NCBI RefSeq assembly: GCF_025151045.1
Contig: NZ_CP102285.1
Coordinates: 744,001-808,000 of the forward strand
DNA: 64,000 nucleotides
Origin: Parabacteroides johnsonii DSM 18315
GTDB lineage: Bacteria > Bacteroidota > Bacteroidia > Bacteroidales > Tannerellaceae
Reading direction: 5' to 3'
Of the stretch, positions 18,569 to 26,224 are shown one piece after another. The translations under genes were made by a program, and so were the position numbers. Each line of letters opens with the position of its first letter. Positions within the stretch are counted from its first letter, which is position 1. Under the pieces are notes generated by a model. It was not told the DNA's origin and made no database searches. It saw nothing but the letters and a program-made list of their open reading frames with translations.

Positions 18569-18584
18569 TGGCATGATTTTTGCT
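18569..18584 (+). promoter_or_regulatory. Sigma-54 (RpoN) -24/-12 promoter
   Basis: TGGCATGATTTTTGCT fits the sigma-54 consensus TGGCAC-N5-TTGCW with one mismatch. The invariant GG (18570-18571) and GC (18582-18583) are separated by exactly ten bases. Expected transcription start is near 18595, giving a leader of about 107 bases to the permease ATG. No RpoN activator gene is in the window. Confidence 0.75.
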
Positions 18585-18701
18585 TTTAAAATGAAGAGAT
18601 AAAACTGTAGGATGATGAGGGCTTTGTTACACAACTTTTTTGGCTCGTTGCGGTGGTTCAAGTTATAGACAGTCTTAAAAGTAAATAAATAACAATTGAA
18701 T

Positions 18702-21077
18702 ATGAAAACGATTTTGCGGAATTTCTTTAGTGTGCTCCGTCGGTTTAAGGCAGCTTCAGTTTTGAATGTACTGGGGTTGAGCATTGCATTTGTGGCGTTT
18801 ATGCTCATTATGATGCAGGTGAATTACGATTATACGTTCGACTGCAGCCATCGGAATGCCGATGCTATCTTCCGGGTAGATATCGTACATGGAAGCAAAG
18901 GATCGCAGGCTATTATCTGCCGTCCGTTCGCACGGGCATTTACCGAATCGTCTCCCCATATAAAAGGCGGATGTCTTTTGAACGCCTGGGTGGGTAGCCC
19001 TTTCTTCTATGTCGAACAGAACGGGCAGCGGACGGGCTATCGGGAAAATGCTTGGGAGGTGACTCCCGGCCTTTTGGACGTGATCCATTTTGATATGCTT
19101 GAAGGGACCGCCCAAGCTTTGGACGAACCGGGTAGCGTGATTCTTCCGGAAAGTATGGCAAAGAAAATTTTCGGGAATGAAACGGCTGTCGGCAAACAAC
19201 TTATTGCTCCCAACGTTGAGATGAATGCACAAATCATAAAAGGCGTATATAAGGATTTTCCACGTAATTCGGCTTTACAAAATGTAATATATGTGGCTAT
19301 GAATCCGAAGGAAAACTATGATAACTGGGGAAACTGGAATTATTTTTTCTTCGTCCGTCTCGATGATCCGGCCAATAAGGAGAATGTCCTGGATAATTTC
19401 AAAAGTAATTTTAATGCAAAAGAAGCTTTTGGCAATGAGTTTGAATGGGGAGGTGAGGAGAGTTTCGACCTTCGCCTGACCTCTTTGCCTGATGTCCATT
19501 TCTTGAATAACGTGGATTTCGATTCGATGCCGAAAGCGAGTCGCCAGACGTTGCTTGTACTTTTCTCCATCGCTTTTGTCATCATTATTATCGCTGGTAT
19601 CAATTTTACCAATTTCAGCACGGCATTGACTCCTATGCGTATCAAGAGTATCAATACGCAGAAGGTGTTGGGTAGTTCCGATCGTATGTTGCGTGGAAGC
19701 TTGTTGGTGGAGGCGGTTGGCGTCAGTACGTTTGCTTATCTGCTTTCCCTTCTTTTCTTATATGTAATACCAAAAACACCGGTTGCTTCCCTGGTGGATG
19801 CTGACATCTCGTTCGGGGCTCAGCCGATGATCATAGCCGGCACAGCTGTGATCGCTGTGATCGTAGGTGTATTGGCCGGCCTTTATCCTTCCTATTATGT
19901 CACCTCTTTCCCTCCGGCATTGGTGTTGAAAGGGAGCTTCGGTCTCTCGCTTGCCGGACGCCGGATGAGAAGCGTGTTAGTGGGAATCCAGTTTGTGGCT
20001 TCTTTCATTTTGATTATCGGTTCTTTGTTCATGTACTTGCAAAACCGGTATATGCAAAATGCGCCGTTAGGCTACGACAAGGAAGAAATGATTATCGTAC
20101 ATTTGAACAATAAGATCAATAAAGACCGGGACGCTTTCACGAACCAGTTGAAATCGTTCTCCGGCGTGGAGGACGTGACCTATTCCCAATTCCTGCTTTC
20201 GAGCCAGGATCAATATATGGGATGGGGGCGTGACTATAATGGAAAGAATATAAACTTCCAGTGTCTTCCTGTTTCTTCTTCTTTCCTGAAAGTGATGGGT
20301 ATAGAGGTCAAGGAAGGCCGTGATTTCCGTCCGGAAGATGATCAGAAGGAGACGGGTTGCTATATATTCAACGAAAAAGCAAAAGCTCAGTTAGAATTGA
20401 AGTTGAACGAACAGATCGACGGTGACGAGATCATCGGTTTTATCCCGGATATCAAGTTTGCCTCTTTCCGTCAGGAGGTCACTCCGATGGCTTTCTATCT
20501 TTGGGGGAAATATCAATGGGGACAGGAAGGCAATTATTATAATGCCGCCTATGTGAAGTTTAAGGCTGGAAGTGATCTTCGTGCTGGGATGGAGCACGTA
20601 CGCGAATCGCTGAAAAAGTTCGATTCGGAGTTTCCTTTTGTGATCCGTTTCTATGACGAAGTTTTGCAGCATACTTACGAAAAGGAATTGAAGATCGGCT
20701 CTTTGATCACGTTGTTCAGCCTTGTCGCCATCTTTATCTCTATTGTGGGAGTGTTCGGCCTGGTTGTGTTCGAGAGCGAATACAAGAGGAAAGAGATCGC
20801 CGTGCGCAAGGTGTTGGGATCGACAACGGGAGAGGTCTTGTATATGTTTAATGTGAGCTACTTCTGGATTTTGTTGATATGTTTTGTTCTTGGAGCTCCG
20901 GTCGCCTGGTACGGAGTTCACCGTTGGTTGGAGAATTTCGCCTACCGTACGCCGATGTATTGGTGGGTATTGCCGTTGGCATTCCTCGCCATAGGCATGA
21001 TCACGTTTCTGACGGTGACATACCAGAACTGGCATGTTGCGAACGAAAATCCGGTAAAAAACATAAAATCAGAATAA
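18702..21077 (+). CDS. FtsX/MacB-type ABC transporter permease
   Basis: 791 residues from the ATG at 18702; an in-frame TTG two codons earlier is less likely. The protein is a duplicated FtsX unit: an N-terminal helix (about 18-40), a large periplasmic domain, three helices (about 285-400) and then a second copy starting with a helix near 430 and ending with three helices in the last 120 residues (LVVFESEYKRKEIAVRKVLGSTTGEVLYMF is the typical FtsX coupling segment). Such permeases act as mechanotransmitters or exporters rather than importers. It forms an operon with the ATPase gene 26 bases downstream and sits under a sigma-54-type promoter. Substrate unknown. Confidence 0.93.
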   Translation: MKTILRNFFSVLRRFKAASVLNVLGLSIAFVAFMLIMMQVNYDYTFDCSHRNADAIFRVDIVHGSKGSQAIICRPFARAFTESSPHIKGGCLLNAWVGSPFFYVEQNGQRTGYRENAWEVTPGLLDVIHFDMLEGTAQALDEPGSVILPESMAKKIFGNETAVGKQLIAPNVEMNAQIIKGVYKDFPRNSALQNVIYVAMNPKENYDNWGNWNYFFFVRLDDPANKENVLDNFKSNFNAKEAFGNEFEWGGEESFDLRLTSLPDVHFLNNVDFDSMPKASRQTLLVLFSIAFVIIIIAGINFTNFSTALTPMRIKSINTQKVLGSSDRMLRGSLLVEAVGVSTFAYLLSLLFLYVIPKTPVASLVDADISFGAQPMIIAGTAVIAVIVGVLAGLYPSYYVTSFPPALVLKGSFGLSLAGRRMRSVLVGIQFVASFILIIGSLFMYLQNRYMQNAPLGYDKEEMIIVHLNNKINKDRDAFTNQLKSFSGVEDVTYSQFLLSSQDQYMGWGRDYNGKNINFQCLPVSSSFLKVMGIEVKEGRDFRPEDDQKETGCYIFNEKAKAQLELKLNEQIDGDEIIGFIPDIKFASFRQEVTPMAFYLWGKYQWGQEGNYYNAAYVKFKAGSDLRAGMEHVRESLKKFDSEFPFVIRFYDEVLQHTYEKELKIGSLITLFSLVAIFISIVGVFGLVVFESEYKRKEIAVRKVLGSTTGEVLYMFNVSYFWILLICFVLGAPVAWYGVHRWLENFAYRTPMYWWVLPLAFLAIGMITFLTVTYQNWHVANENPVKNIKSE

Positions 21078-21103
21078 AATCAAAAATCATAATTCAAAAA
21101 GTC

Positions 21104-21784
21104 ATGATAAAGATCGAAGGTTTAAGTAAGTTTTTCCGTACGGAAGAGGTAGAGACGATTGCATTGAATAATGTTTCCCTGGAAGTGAAAGATGGCGAAT
21201 TCGTGGCTATCATGGGGCCTTCCGGATGTGGCAAGTCTACATTGCTGAACATATTAGGATTACTGGATAATCCGACGTCGGGCGACTATTACCTGGCAGA
21301 CAAGGAAGTCGGGCATCTCAAAGAGAAGGAACGTACGCAGGTTCGCAAAGGCAATATCGGTTTCGTATTCCAGAGTTTCAACCTGATCGACGAACTGAAC
21401 GTGTTCGAGAACGTGGAACTCCCGCTTACCTATCTCAAAGTAAAAGCCGGCGAACGTAAGCAGATGGTGAACGACATCCTGAAACGGATGAATATCAGTC
21501 ACCGTGCGGGCCATTTCCCACAGCAGCTTTCCGGAGGTCAGCAACAACGTGTGGCCATTGCCCGCGCCGTCGTTTCGAATCCGAAGATCATCCTCGCCGA
21601 TGAGCCGACCGGTAACCTGGACTCTAAAAACGGCGCGGAAGTGATGCAATTGCTTACCGAGCTGAACCGGGAAGGTACCACTATCGTCATGGTGACCCAC
21701 TCCAAGCACGATGCCAGTTTTGCCCACCGGATCATCAACCTGTTCGACGGTAGCATCGTTTCGTCAGTGAACGAGTTCATTTGA
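21104..21784 (+). CDS. ABC transporter ATP-binding protein (MacB/LolD type)
   Basis: 226 residues from the ATG at 21104 (MIKIEGLSKFF); the frame is open upstream, but that part overlaps the permease gene and is not protein-like. Motifs: Walker A GPSGCGKST, Q-loop FVFQSFNLIDELNVFENVELPL, signature LSGGQQQR, Walker B ILADEPTGNLD, H-loop VTHSKHD. The EXXNVELPL form of the Q-loop region is typical of the MacB/LolD/FtsE class that pairs with FtsX-like permeases, matching the gene just upstream. Confidence 0.96.
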   Translation: MIKIEGLSKFFRTEEVETIALNNVSLEVKDGEFVAIMGPSGCGKSTLLNILGLLDNPTSGDYYLADKEVGHLKEKERTQVRKGNIGFVFQSFNLIDELNVFENVELPLTYLKVKAGERKQMVNDILKRMNISHRAGHFPQQLSGGQQQRVAIARAVVSNPKIILADEPTGNLDSKNGAEVMQLLTELNREGTTIVMVTHSKHDASFAHRIINLFDGSIVSSVNEFI

Positions 21785-21829
21785 TGTAGGTTTTTGGACG
21801 AAAATGAAATAACTTTCAGAATAAAATCA

Positions 21830-21837
21830 TACCTTTG
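21830..21837 (+). promoter_or_regulatory. Bacteroidetes -7 box, TACCTTTG
   Basis: TACCTTTG lies 23 bases upstream of the ATG of the TIM-barrel gene and 45 bases after the ATPase stop, suggesting separate transcription of the two. Confidence 0.5.
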
Positions 21838-21860
21838 GAGCAATCTAAATTTAATAGACC

Positions 21861-22802
21861 ATGATCAATAGAAGAAACTTTTTGAGAAATGCGTCCCTGT
21901 TTACGTTGGGGGGCCTGATGGCCGGTAAAGTAGGGAATGCCGTTGCAGCACAGCCTGCGACATCTGCTGTTTTCGAAGCGACGGCAGCTAAGAATATCGG
22001 TTTACAAATCTATTCTTTAGGTGGCGAGCTATACAAGGATGTTCCGGGAGGAATGAAGAAACTGAAAAAGATGGGGTATCAGACCATTGAACTTGCCGGT
22101 TATGGTAAGGGTAAGATCCGTGATATCGAATTGATGGACTTTAAGAAGATGGCGGATGATGCCGGTATTAAAATCCTGAGTTCGCATGTGAATCCTCCTG
22201 TTCGCGAATACACGAAAGAAAATCTGAATACGATAAAGGAATTCTGGAAAAAGACGGCTGATGACCATGCCAAGTTAGGTGTGAAATATCTGGTTCAGCC
22301 CGGTCAGCCCAGTACCCGTAACGTGGAAGAAACAAAATTTGTGTGTGAAGTCTTTAACGAAGCCGGAAAGATCGTGAAGGCAGCAGGTATACCGTTCGGT
22401 TACCATAACCACGACATGGAGTTTGCCAAGGTAGTTTCCGGTGGCACGGAAATGAAGTTCGGACGCCATAACAAAGGCGAAAAAGTGTATGACATCTTCC
22501 TGGCGAATACCGACCCGTCTTTGGTTTTCTTTGAGATGGATGTTTATTGGGCCGTTATGGGCCAGCAGGACCCGGTTGAGTATATCAAGAAATATGCAGA
22601 TCGTATCAAAGTGCTCCATATCAAAGACCGTTATGTCTTGGGTGATTCCGGTATGATGAATTTCGAGCAGATATTTAAACATTTCTATGCAAATGGCCAT
22701 AAAGACTATTTCGTAGAAATGGAAGGTACAGGCAGTGGACACCAGTTCGAAGGCGTGAAAAAAAGTGCCGATTATCTGCTGAAATCTTCGTTTGTAAAGT
22801 AA
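21861..22802 (+). CDS. Exported sugar phosphate isomerase/epimerase-like TIM-barrel protein
   Basis: 313 residues. The N-terminus INRRNFLRNASLFTLGGLMAG carries a twin-arginine (RRNFLR) signal, so the folded protein is probably exported by Tat. The body is an AP-endonuclease-2-like TIM barrel (IGLQIYSLGGELYKDVPGGMKKLKKMGY, LSSHVNPP, FGYHNHDMEF, FFEMDVYWAVMGQQDP, LHIKDR, FVEMEGTG), with His, Glu and Asp residues in the usual metal-site positions. Such proteins are common in Bacteroidetes and often act on sugars; the substrate is not known here. It has its own -7 box. Confidence 0.87.
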   Translation: MINRRNFLRNASLFTLGGLMAGKVGNAVAAQPATSAVFEATAAKNIGLQIYSLGGELYKDVPGGMKKLKKMGYQTIELAGYGKGKIRDIELMDFKKMADDAGIKILSSHVNPPVREYTKENLNTIKEFWKKTADDHAKLGVKYLVQPGQPSTRNVEETKFVCEVFNEAGKIVKAAGIPFGYHNHDMEFAKVVSGGTEMKFGRHNKGEKVYDIFLANTDPSLVFFEMDVYWAVMGQQDPVEYIKKYADRIKVLHIKDRYVLGDSGMMNFEQIFKHFYANGHKDYFVEMEGTGSGHQFEGVKKSADYLLKSSFVK

Positions 22803-22829
22803 GTAGACGCAGAAGCATTAATAGAGTAG

Positions 22830-22952
22830 AGGTGTGTCGAAACTATCCTGTTCCCGCGCTTGACGCGGGATCGCATTAAAACCAGCCCTATAAAAGTCTG
22901 TCCTTTTGCGACCCCGCATCAAGTACGGGGACAAGGAGATTTTGACACACCT
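22830..22952. repeat. REP-like long palindromic element
   Basis: The ends AGGTGTGTC (22830-22838) and GACACACCT (22944-22952) are perfect inverted repeats, extending to 12 of 13 with AAA/TTT. Inside are two GC-rich self-hairpins in opposite orientation (around CCCGCGCTTGACGCGGG and around CCCGCATCAAGTACGGG) that also pair with each other, so almost the whole 123 bases can fold into one structure. Non-coding; it lies downstream of the TIM-barrel gene. Confidence 0.8.
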
Positions 22953-23010
22953 TCCTATATGTTATGTCTGGAAATCTTCCGCGTCCACTTTTACAACTTC
23001 TGTGTCTACC

Positions 23011-23439
23011 TTATAACGCCTCTTTGATCTTTTCAACCATATCCTGGTATTCCATGTCCGTCAAGTAGACTTTTTGCGGGTTCATGGTGAATGTTCCGCC
23101 GAAGTCAGGGCCTCCTTCATATTTCGGAGCCAAGTGGAAATGAAGGTGCGACAGTTTATCCTAATAAGCACCGTAGTTGATCTTTTGCGGATTGAATACT
23201 TTCTGCATCGCGCGGGTCACCCGTACGACATCGGCCATAAATGCATTCCGTTCTTCGTCGCTGAGCATGTTCAAGTCGTGTACATGGTCTTTGTAGGCAA
23301 CCAGGCAACGCCCGTGATACGTTTGTTCTTTGAACAGGAACAGTCTGGATACCGAGAGAGGAGCGATTTCGATCATCAGCTCGTGTAAAGTCTGATTGTT
23401 CTGGCAATACAGACAATCTTTAGGATCACTTAAATTCAT
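23011..23439 (-). pseudogene. HIT-family nucleotide hydrolase gene interrupted by an in-frame amber codon
   Basis: From the ATG at 23437-23439 the frame encodes MNLSDPKDCLYCQNNQ... with a CxxC site, up to KINYGAY and then TAG at 23161-23163 (codon 93). In the same frame the protein resumes at once as DKLSHLHFHLAPKYEGG... and ends with KIKEAL and TAA at 23011-23013, giving 142 codons, the normal length for this family. The histidine triad HLHFHL is after the stop, so the 92-residue product would lack the catalytic site. There is no frameshift. A single base change from a Ser codon (TCG to TAG) would explain it. It may be a genuine recent nonsense mutation, a read-through, or a sequence error. 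Confidence 0.85.
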
Positions 23440-23644
23440 ATTTTATTAGATTTCATTAATGATGTTGCTAAATTAACAATTAAAATGGAGATTGGGAGAA
23501 GTATGCCACATTTATTGTAGAAAAAATACACGGGCTTCTACATCTTTTCCCCTGTTTTACGGTCTGGTATCCGGCGATATACTGTTTTTTACCCCTTATT
23601 TTGTAAGCTCTGGAATACTTTGCCAAGTTTTTGGCACGCTGCTG

Positions 23645-23660
23645 TGGTACGATCCTTGTA
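23645..23660 (+). promoter_or_regulatory. Sigma-54-like motif TGGTAC-N5-TTGTA, tentative
   Basis: TGGTACGATCCTTGTA keeps the -24 GG but has GT instead of GC at -12. It lies 68 bases upstream of the PepSY-like gene. The same TGGTAC-N5-TTGTA pattern is found upstream of clpB at 40304-40319. A perfect TGCCAA-GTTT-TTGGCA palindrome (23621-23636) lies just before it. Confidence 0.25.
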
Positions 23661-23728
23661 CTGGTCTAATCAGATTGAATGAAGGTTTTAGTAATCACTT
23701 AGGTATTAATTTTTAAATTGTTAGAGTC

Positions 23729-24034
23729 ATGAAAAAGATTGTTTTAATGGTAGCAGTAGCAGCATGTGTGGCATTCGCATCACAAAGTGTACAGGCATCG
23801 GCAGTGCAAACATCAGTTGAAAACGTAATGCAGGATGATTTCGTGAAAATCGAGGTGAAGGAACTTCCCCAGGTCGTACAGGATGCAATTGCCAAATCTT
23901 ACGAAGGCAGTACGGTGAAGGAAGCCTATGTTGCCGGTGCCGACGGTGCCAAGAAGTACAAAGTCGTCCTTGTCGACAAAGATCAGAAGGAACAGATGGT
24001 TGTTCTGAATGAACAGGGCGAGGTAATCGAATAA
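23729..24034 (+). CDS. Small periplasmic PepSY-like protein
   Basis: 101 residues with a signal peptide (MKKIVLMVAVAACVAFASQSVQA) and one PepSY-like/BLIP-like domain: VKELPQVVQDAIAKSYEGSTVKEAYV, then a KYKVVLVDKDQKEQMVVLNEQGEVIE hairpin. Small proteins of this type are frequent in Bacteroidetes and are periplasmic, of unknown function. It is monocistronic, followed by a clear terminator. Confidence 0.8.
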   Translation: MKKIVLMVAVAACVAFASQSVQASAVQTSVENVMQDDFVKIEVKELPQVVQDAIAKSYEGSTVKEAYVAGADGAKKYKVVLVDKDQKEQMVVLNEQGEVIE

Positions 24035-24105
24035 AATGTATCTATCTCCCGATACTGTTTTTCTAATAAAACCTTAATAAGGGTTAGTAAAACTTATCGA
24101 CACAT

Positions 24106-24143
24106 AAAGCCGTTCTGTCTGCGAAGATAGAATGGCTTTTTTT
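24106..24143 (+). terminator. Rho-independent terminator after the PepSY-like gene
   Basis: AAGCCGTTCT (24107-24116) pairs with AGAATGGCTT (one G-T pair), with GTCT/AGAT extending it inward, and a run of T follows. Confidence 0.85.
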
Positions 24144-24237
24144 ATATATTAATTAGATTTATTTTCATCTTGTTAGATGTGAGAGTTCGAATAATTCATA
24201 TCTTCGCCTCCCTAATCAATCGCTGTGTATATAGCAA

Positions 24238-25515
24238 ATGGAAATATTTATAATTATTGGTCTTATCTTATTGAATGGCCTTCTTTCTATGTCGGAAATT
24301 GCTTTGGTGTCGGCACGTAAGGCGCGCCTCGAAGTAGAAGCAAAACGTGGTACCAAATCTGCCAAAACAGCTTTGAAGCTGGCAAACGAACCGGACCGGT
24401 TTCTTTCAACTATCCAGATCGGGATTACGCTTATCGGTATTTTGACCGGTTTATATTCGGGTGAGGCTTTTGCCTATGACCTGGCCGAGCATGTCCGCCG
24501 CATTCCTTTTCTGGAACCTTATGCATTGGTTGTTTCCAAAACCACAATTGTTGTGATCGTCACTTATCTGACACTGATTATGGGTGAGTTGGTCCCCAAA
24601 CGTATCGGTATGGGCTATGCGGAGCGGGTGTCGATGTTGGTTGCCAAGCCGATGAATATCCTCTCGCTGATCGCTTCGCCTTTCGTATGGCTGTTATCCA
24701 AGAGTACGGCGTTGACCGTTAAACTGATCGGAACTGATGCGACTGAGGAAAACAGGGTGACGGAGGAGGAGATCAAGGCGATTGTCAAAGAAGGCTTTGA
24801 TGTCGGCGAAGTGCAGGAGGTCGAACAGGATATCGTGGAACGCGTGTTTAACTTGGGCGACCGTAATGTCGGATCTATTATGACACACCGCAGCGAGCTT
24901 GTATGGCTGGACTTGACGGACAGTATCGAGCAGATACGTGAGAAAGTCCAGGAAAATCTTTTCAACATCTATCCGGTTGCCGCCGGAAAGTTTGACGATA
25001 TCAAAGGTGTTGTTTATTTGAAAGACCTGTTCGGACGTATCGATGAGCCAGATTTCTCTTTGTCCCAGGTGATTCGTCCGGCAGAGTTTATGCCGGAAAA
25101 CCAGAGTGTGTATAATGCATTGGAACAGTTTAAGCAGGCACGTGTGAAATATGGTATCGTTACGGACGAGTTTGGAGGTATCCAGGGGATTGTTACCCTA
25201 AAGGATATTATGGAAGGTCTGATCGGGCAGGTTCCCGATGTGGGTGAAGAGGCCGAGGTTGTCGAGCGGTCTGACGGAACCTGGCTGGTGGACGGACAAT
25301 ACAGCTTCTATGATTTCCTTGAATATTTCGACATGGAAGATTTGTATGCCGAGCATGACTATAATACACTCAGCGGTCTGATCTTGGAGATTTTGGAACG
25401 GGTTCCGAAGACCGGTGAGAAATTGAGCTGGCTGAACTTCGAATTCGAGATCGTCGATATGGACGGTGCTCGTATAGATAAGGTTTTGGTCTCTAAGATA
25501 CCTCAGAAAGAATAA
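24238..25515 (+). CDS. CNNM/CBS-domain membrane protein, hemolysin C/CorC family
   Basis: 425 residues. N-terminal DUF21/CNNM domain with about four helices (IFIIIGLILLNGLLSMSEIALVSARKARLE, ..., LTLIMGELVPKRIGM), then two CBS modules (about 205-320, including MTHRSELVWLD and YGIVTDEFGGIQGIVTLKDIMEG) and a C-terminal CorC/HlyC transporter-associated domain (about 335-420). The family is linked to Mg2+/Co2+ efflux and, despite the name, not to hemolysis. The gene converges with trkA, leaving a 7-base gap. Confidence 0.93.
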   Translation: MEIFIIIGLILLNGLLSMSEIALVSARKARLEVEAKRGTKSAKTALKLANEPDRFLSTIQIGITLIGILTGLYSGEAFAYDLAEHVRRIPFLEPYALVVSKTTIVVIVTYLTLIMGELVPKRIGMGYAERVSMLVAKPMNILSLIASPFVWLLSKSTALTVKLIGTDATEENRVTEEEIKAIVKEGFDVGEVQEVEQDIVERVFNLGDRNVGSIMTHRSELVWLDLTDSIEQIREKVQENLFNIYPVAAGKFDDIKGVVYLKDLFGRIDEPDFSLSQVIRPAEFMPENQSVYNALEQFKQARVKYGIVTDEFGGIQGIVTLKDIMEGLIGQVPDVGEEAEVVERSDGTWLVDGQYSFYDFLEYFDMEDLYAEHDYNTLSGLILEILERVPKTGEKLSWLNFEFEIVDMDGARIDKVLVSKIPQKE

Positions 25516-25522
25516 ACCGGAG

Positions 25523-26209
25523 TCAGATCTCTGCCAGCCTGTGCAACACTTCCATCTTGCCGAAGAGGATGAGCAGATCACCCTCTTCGACTCTCAGGTC
25601 TCCGGTGATTTTGTCGATGACGGAGTATTGGGTTTGTTTTAATCCGATCAGGTTGCGTTCTGTTTTGGGACGTTCGATACCGACAAGGCGCACTCCGAAA
25701 TTCTCTTCTATGTCTATGGTCTGTAGGGTCTGTCCAACAAAGGTGGTAGGTGCTTTTATCTTGTAGAGATGGTGTGTATTCGTCACCCTGTACCATTGTT
25801 TGAAGAGTTCTCCAAGTAAAGCTTGGGATGCATACATACCGGCAAAATCATCTTCCGGAGTAATGATCTCCGCAACGCCGATCGAGCGGATCACTGCCTC
25901 GTGGATGGGAGAAATCCCCCGTACGATCAGTTTGTTTACATCTAAGTTTTTTAGCAAGGCAACAGTCTGTATGGAGGTACCGAAATCTTTGCCGAAGGTG
26001 ACGAAGATGGCATCCATCTCGTTCAGAGGTAGTGTGTTCAAGGCGTCCTTGTCTGTCGTGTCGAGGCTGATTGCTCCGGATATGGTGTGTTTGACCGCTT
26101 CGATCTTGTGCGGGTTGATATCTACGCCGATCACTTCATTTCCGATACGTGTCAGGCTTTCGGCGATGGCACGTCCCAGGTTTCCTAATCCGATTACTAA
26201 ATATTTCAT
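25523..26209 (-). CDS. trkA: TrkA-family potassium uptake regulatory subunit
   Basis: 228 residues: an N-terminal RCK/Rossmann domain with GLGNLG (7-12), the acidic residue ending the second strand (GVDINPHKIE) and DFGTSIQTVALLKN, followed by a TrkA-C domain (about 135-228). It is a single-RCK type (KtrA-like) rather than the doubled E. coli TrkA. It binds nucleotide and gates the membrane subunit encoded 15 bases upstream in the same operon. Confidence 0.93.
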   Translation of the reverse strand: MKYLVIGLGNLGRAIAESLTRIGNEVIGVDINPHKIEAVKHTISGAISLDTTDKDALNTLPLNEMDAIFVTFGKDFGTSIQTVALLKNLDVNKLIVRGISPIHEAVIRSIGVAEIITPEDDFAGMYASQALLGELFKQWYRVTNTHHLYKIKAPTTFVGQTLQTIDIEENFGVRLVGIERPKTERNLIGLKQTQYSVIDKITGDLRVEEGDLLILFGKMEVLHRLAEI

Positions 26210-26224
26210 ATTGTATTCTTTTTG

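Larger units (their letters stand above)
18072..18701. other. 630-base control region between divergent pbpC and ABC permease genes
   Basis: No open frame of protein character. It holds a 64-base conserved element (18273-18336), two tandem palindromes (18475-18514) and a sigma-54-type promoter (18569-18584). A TATA-rich stretch follows. No Bacteroidetes -7 box was noted close to the permease start, which fits sigma-54 control. Confidence 0.7.

Noticed and set aside
20879-21103. Extended N-terminus of the ABC ATPase
   Set aside because: It overlaps the permease gene in another frame; MIKIEGLSKFF at 21104 is the usual start of the family.
24238-25515. Hemolysin or toxin role for the CNNM/CBS protein
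   Set aside because: The family name is historical; the domains point to metal ion efflux.
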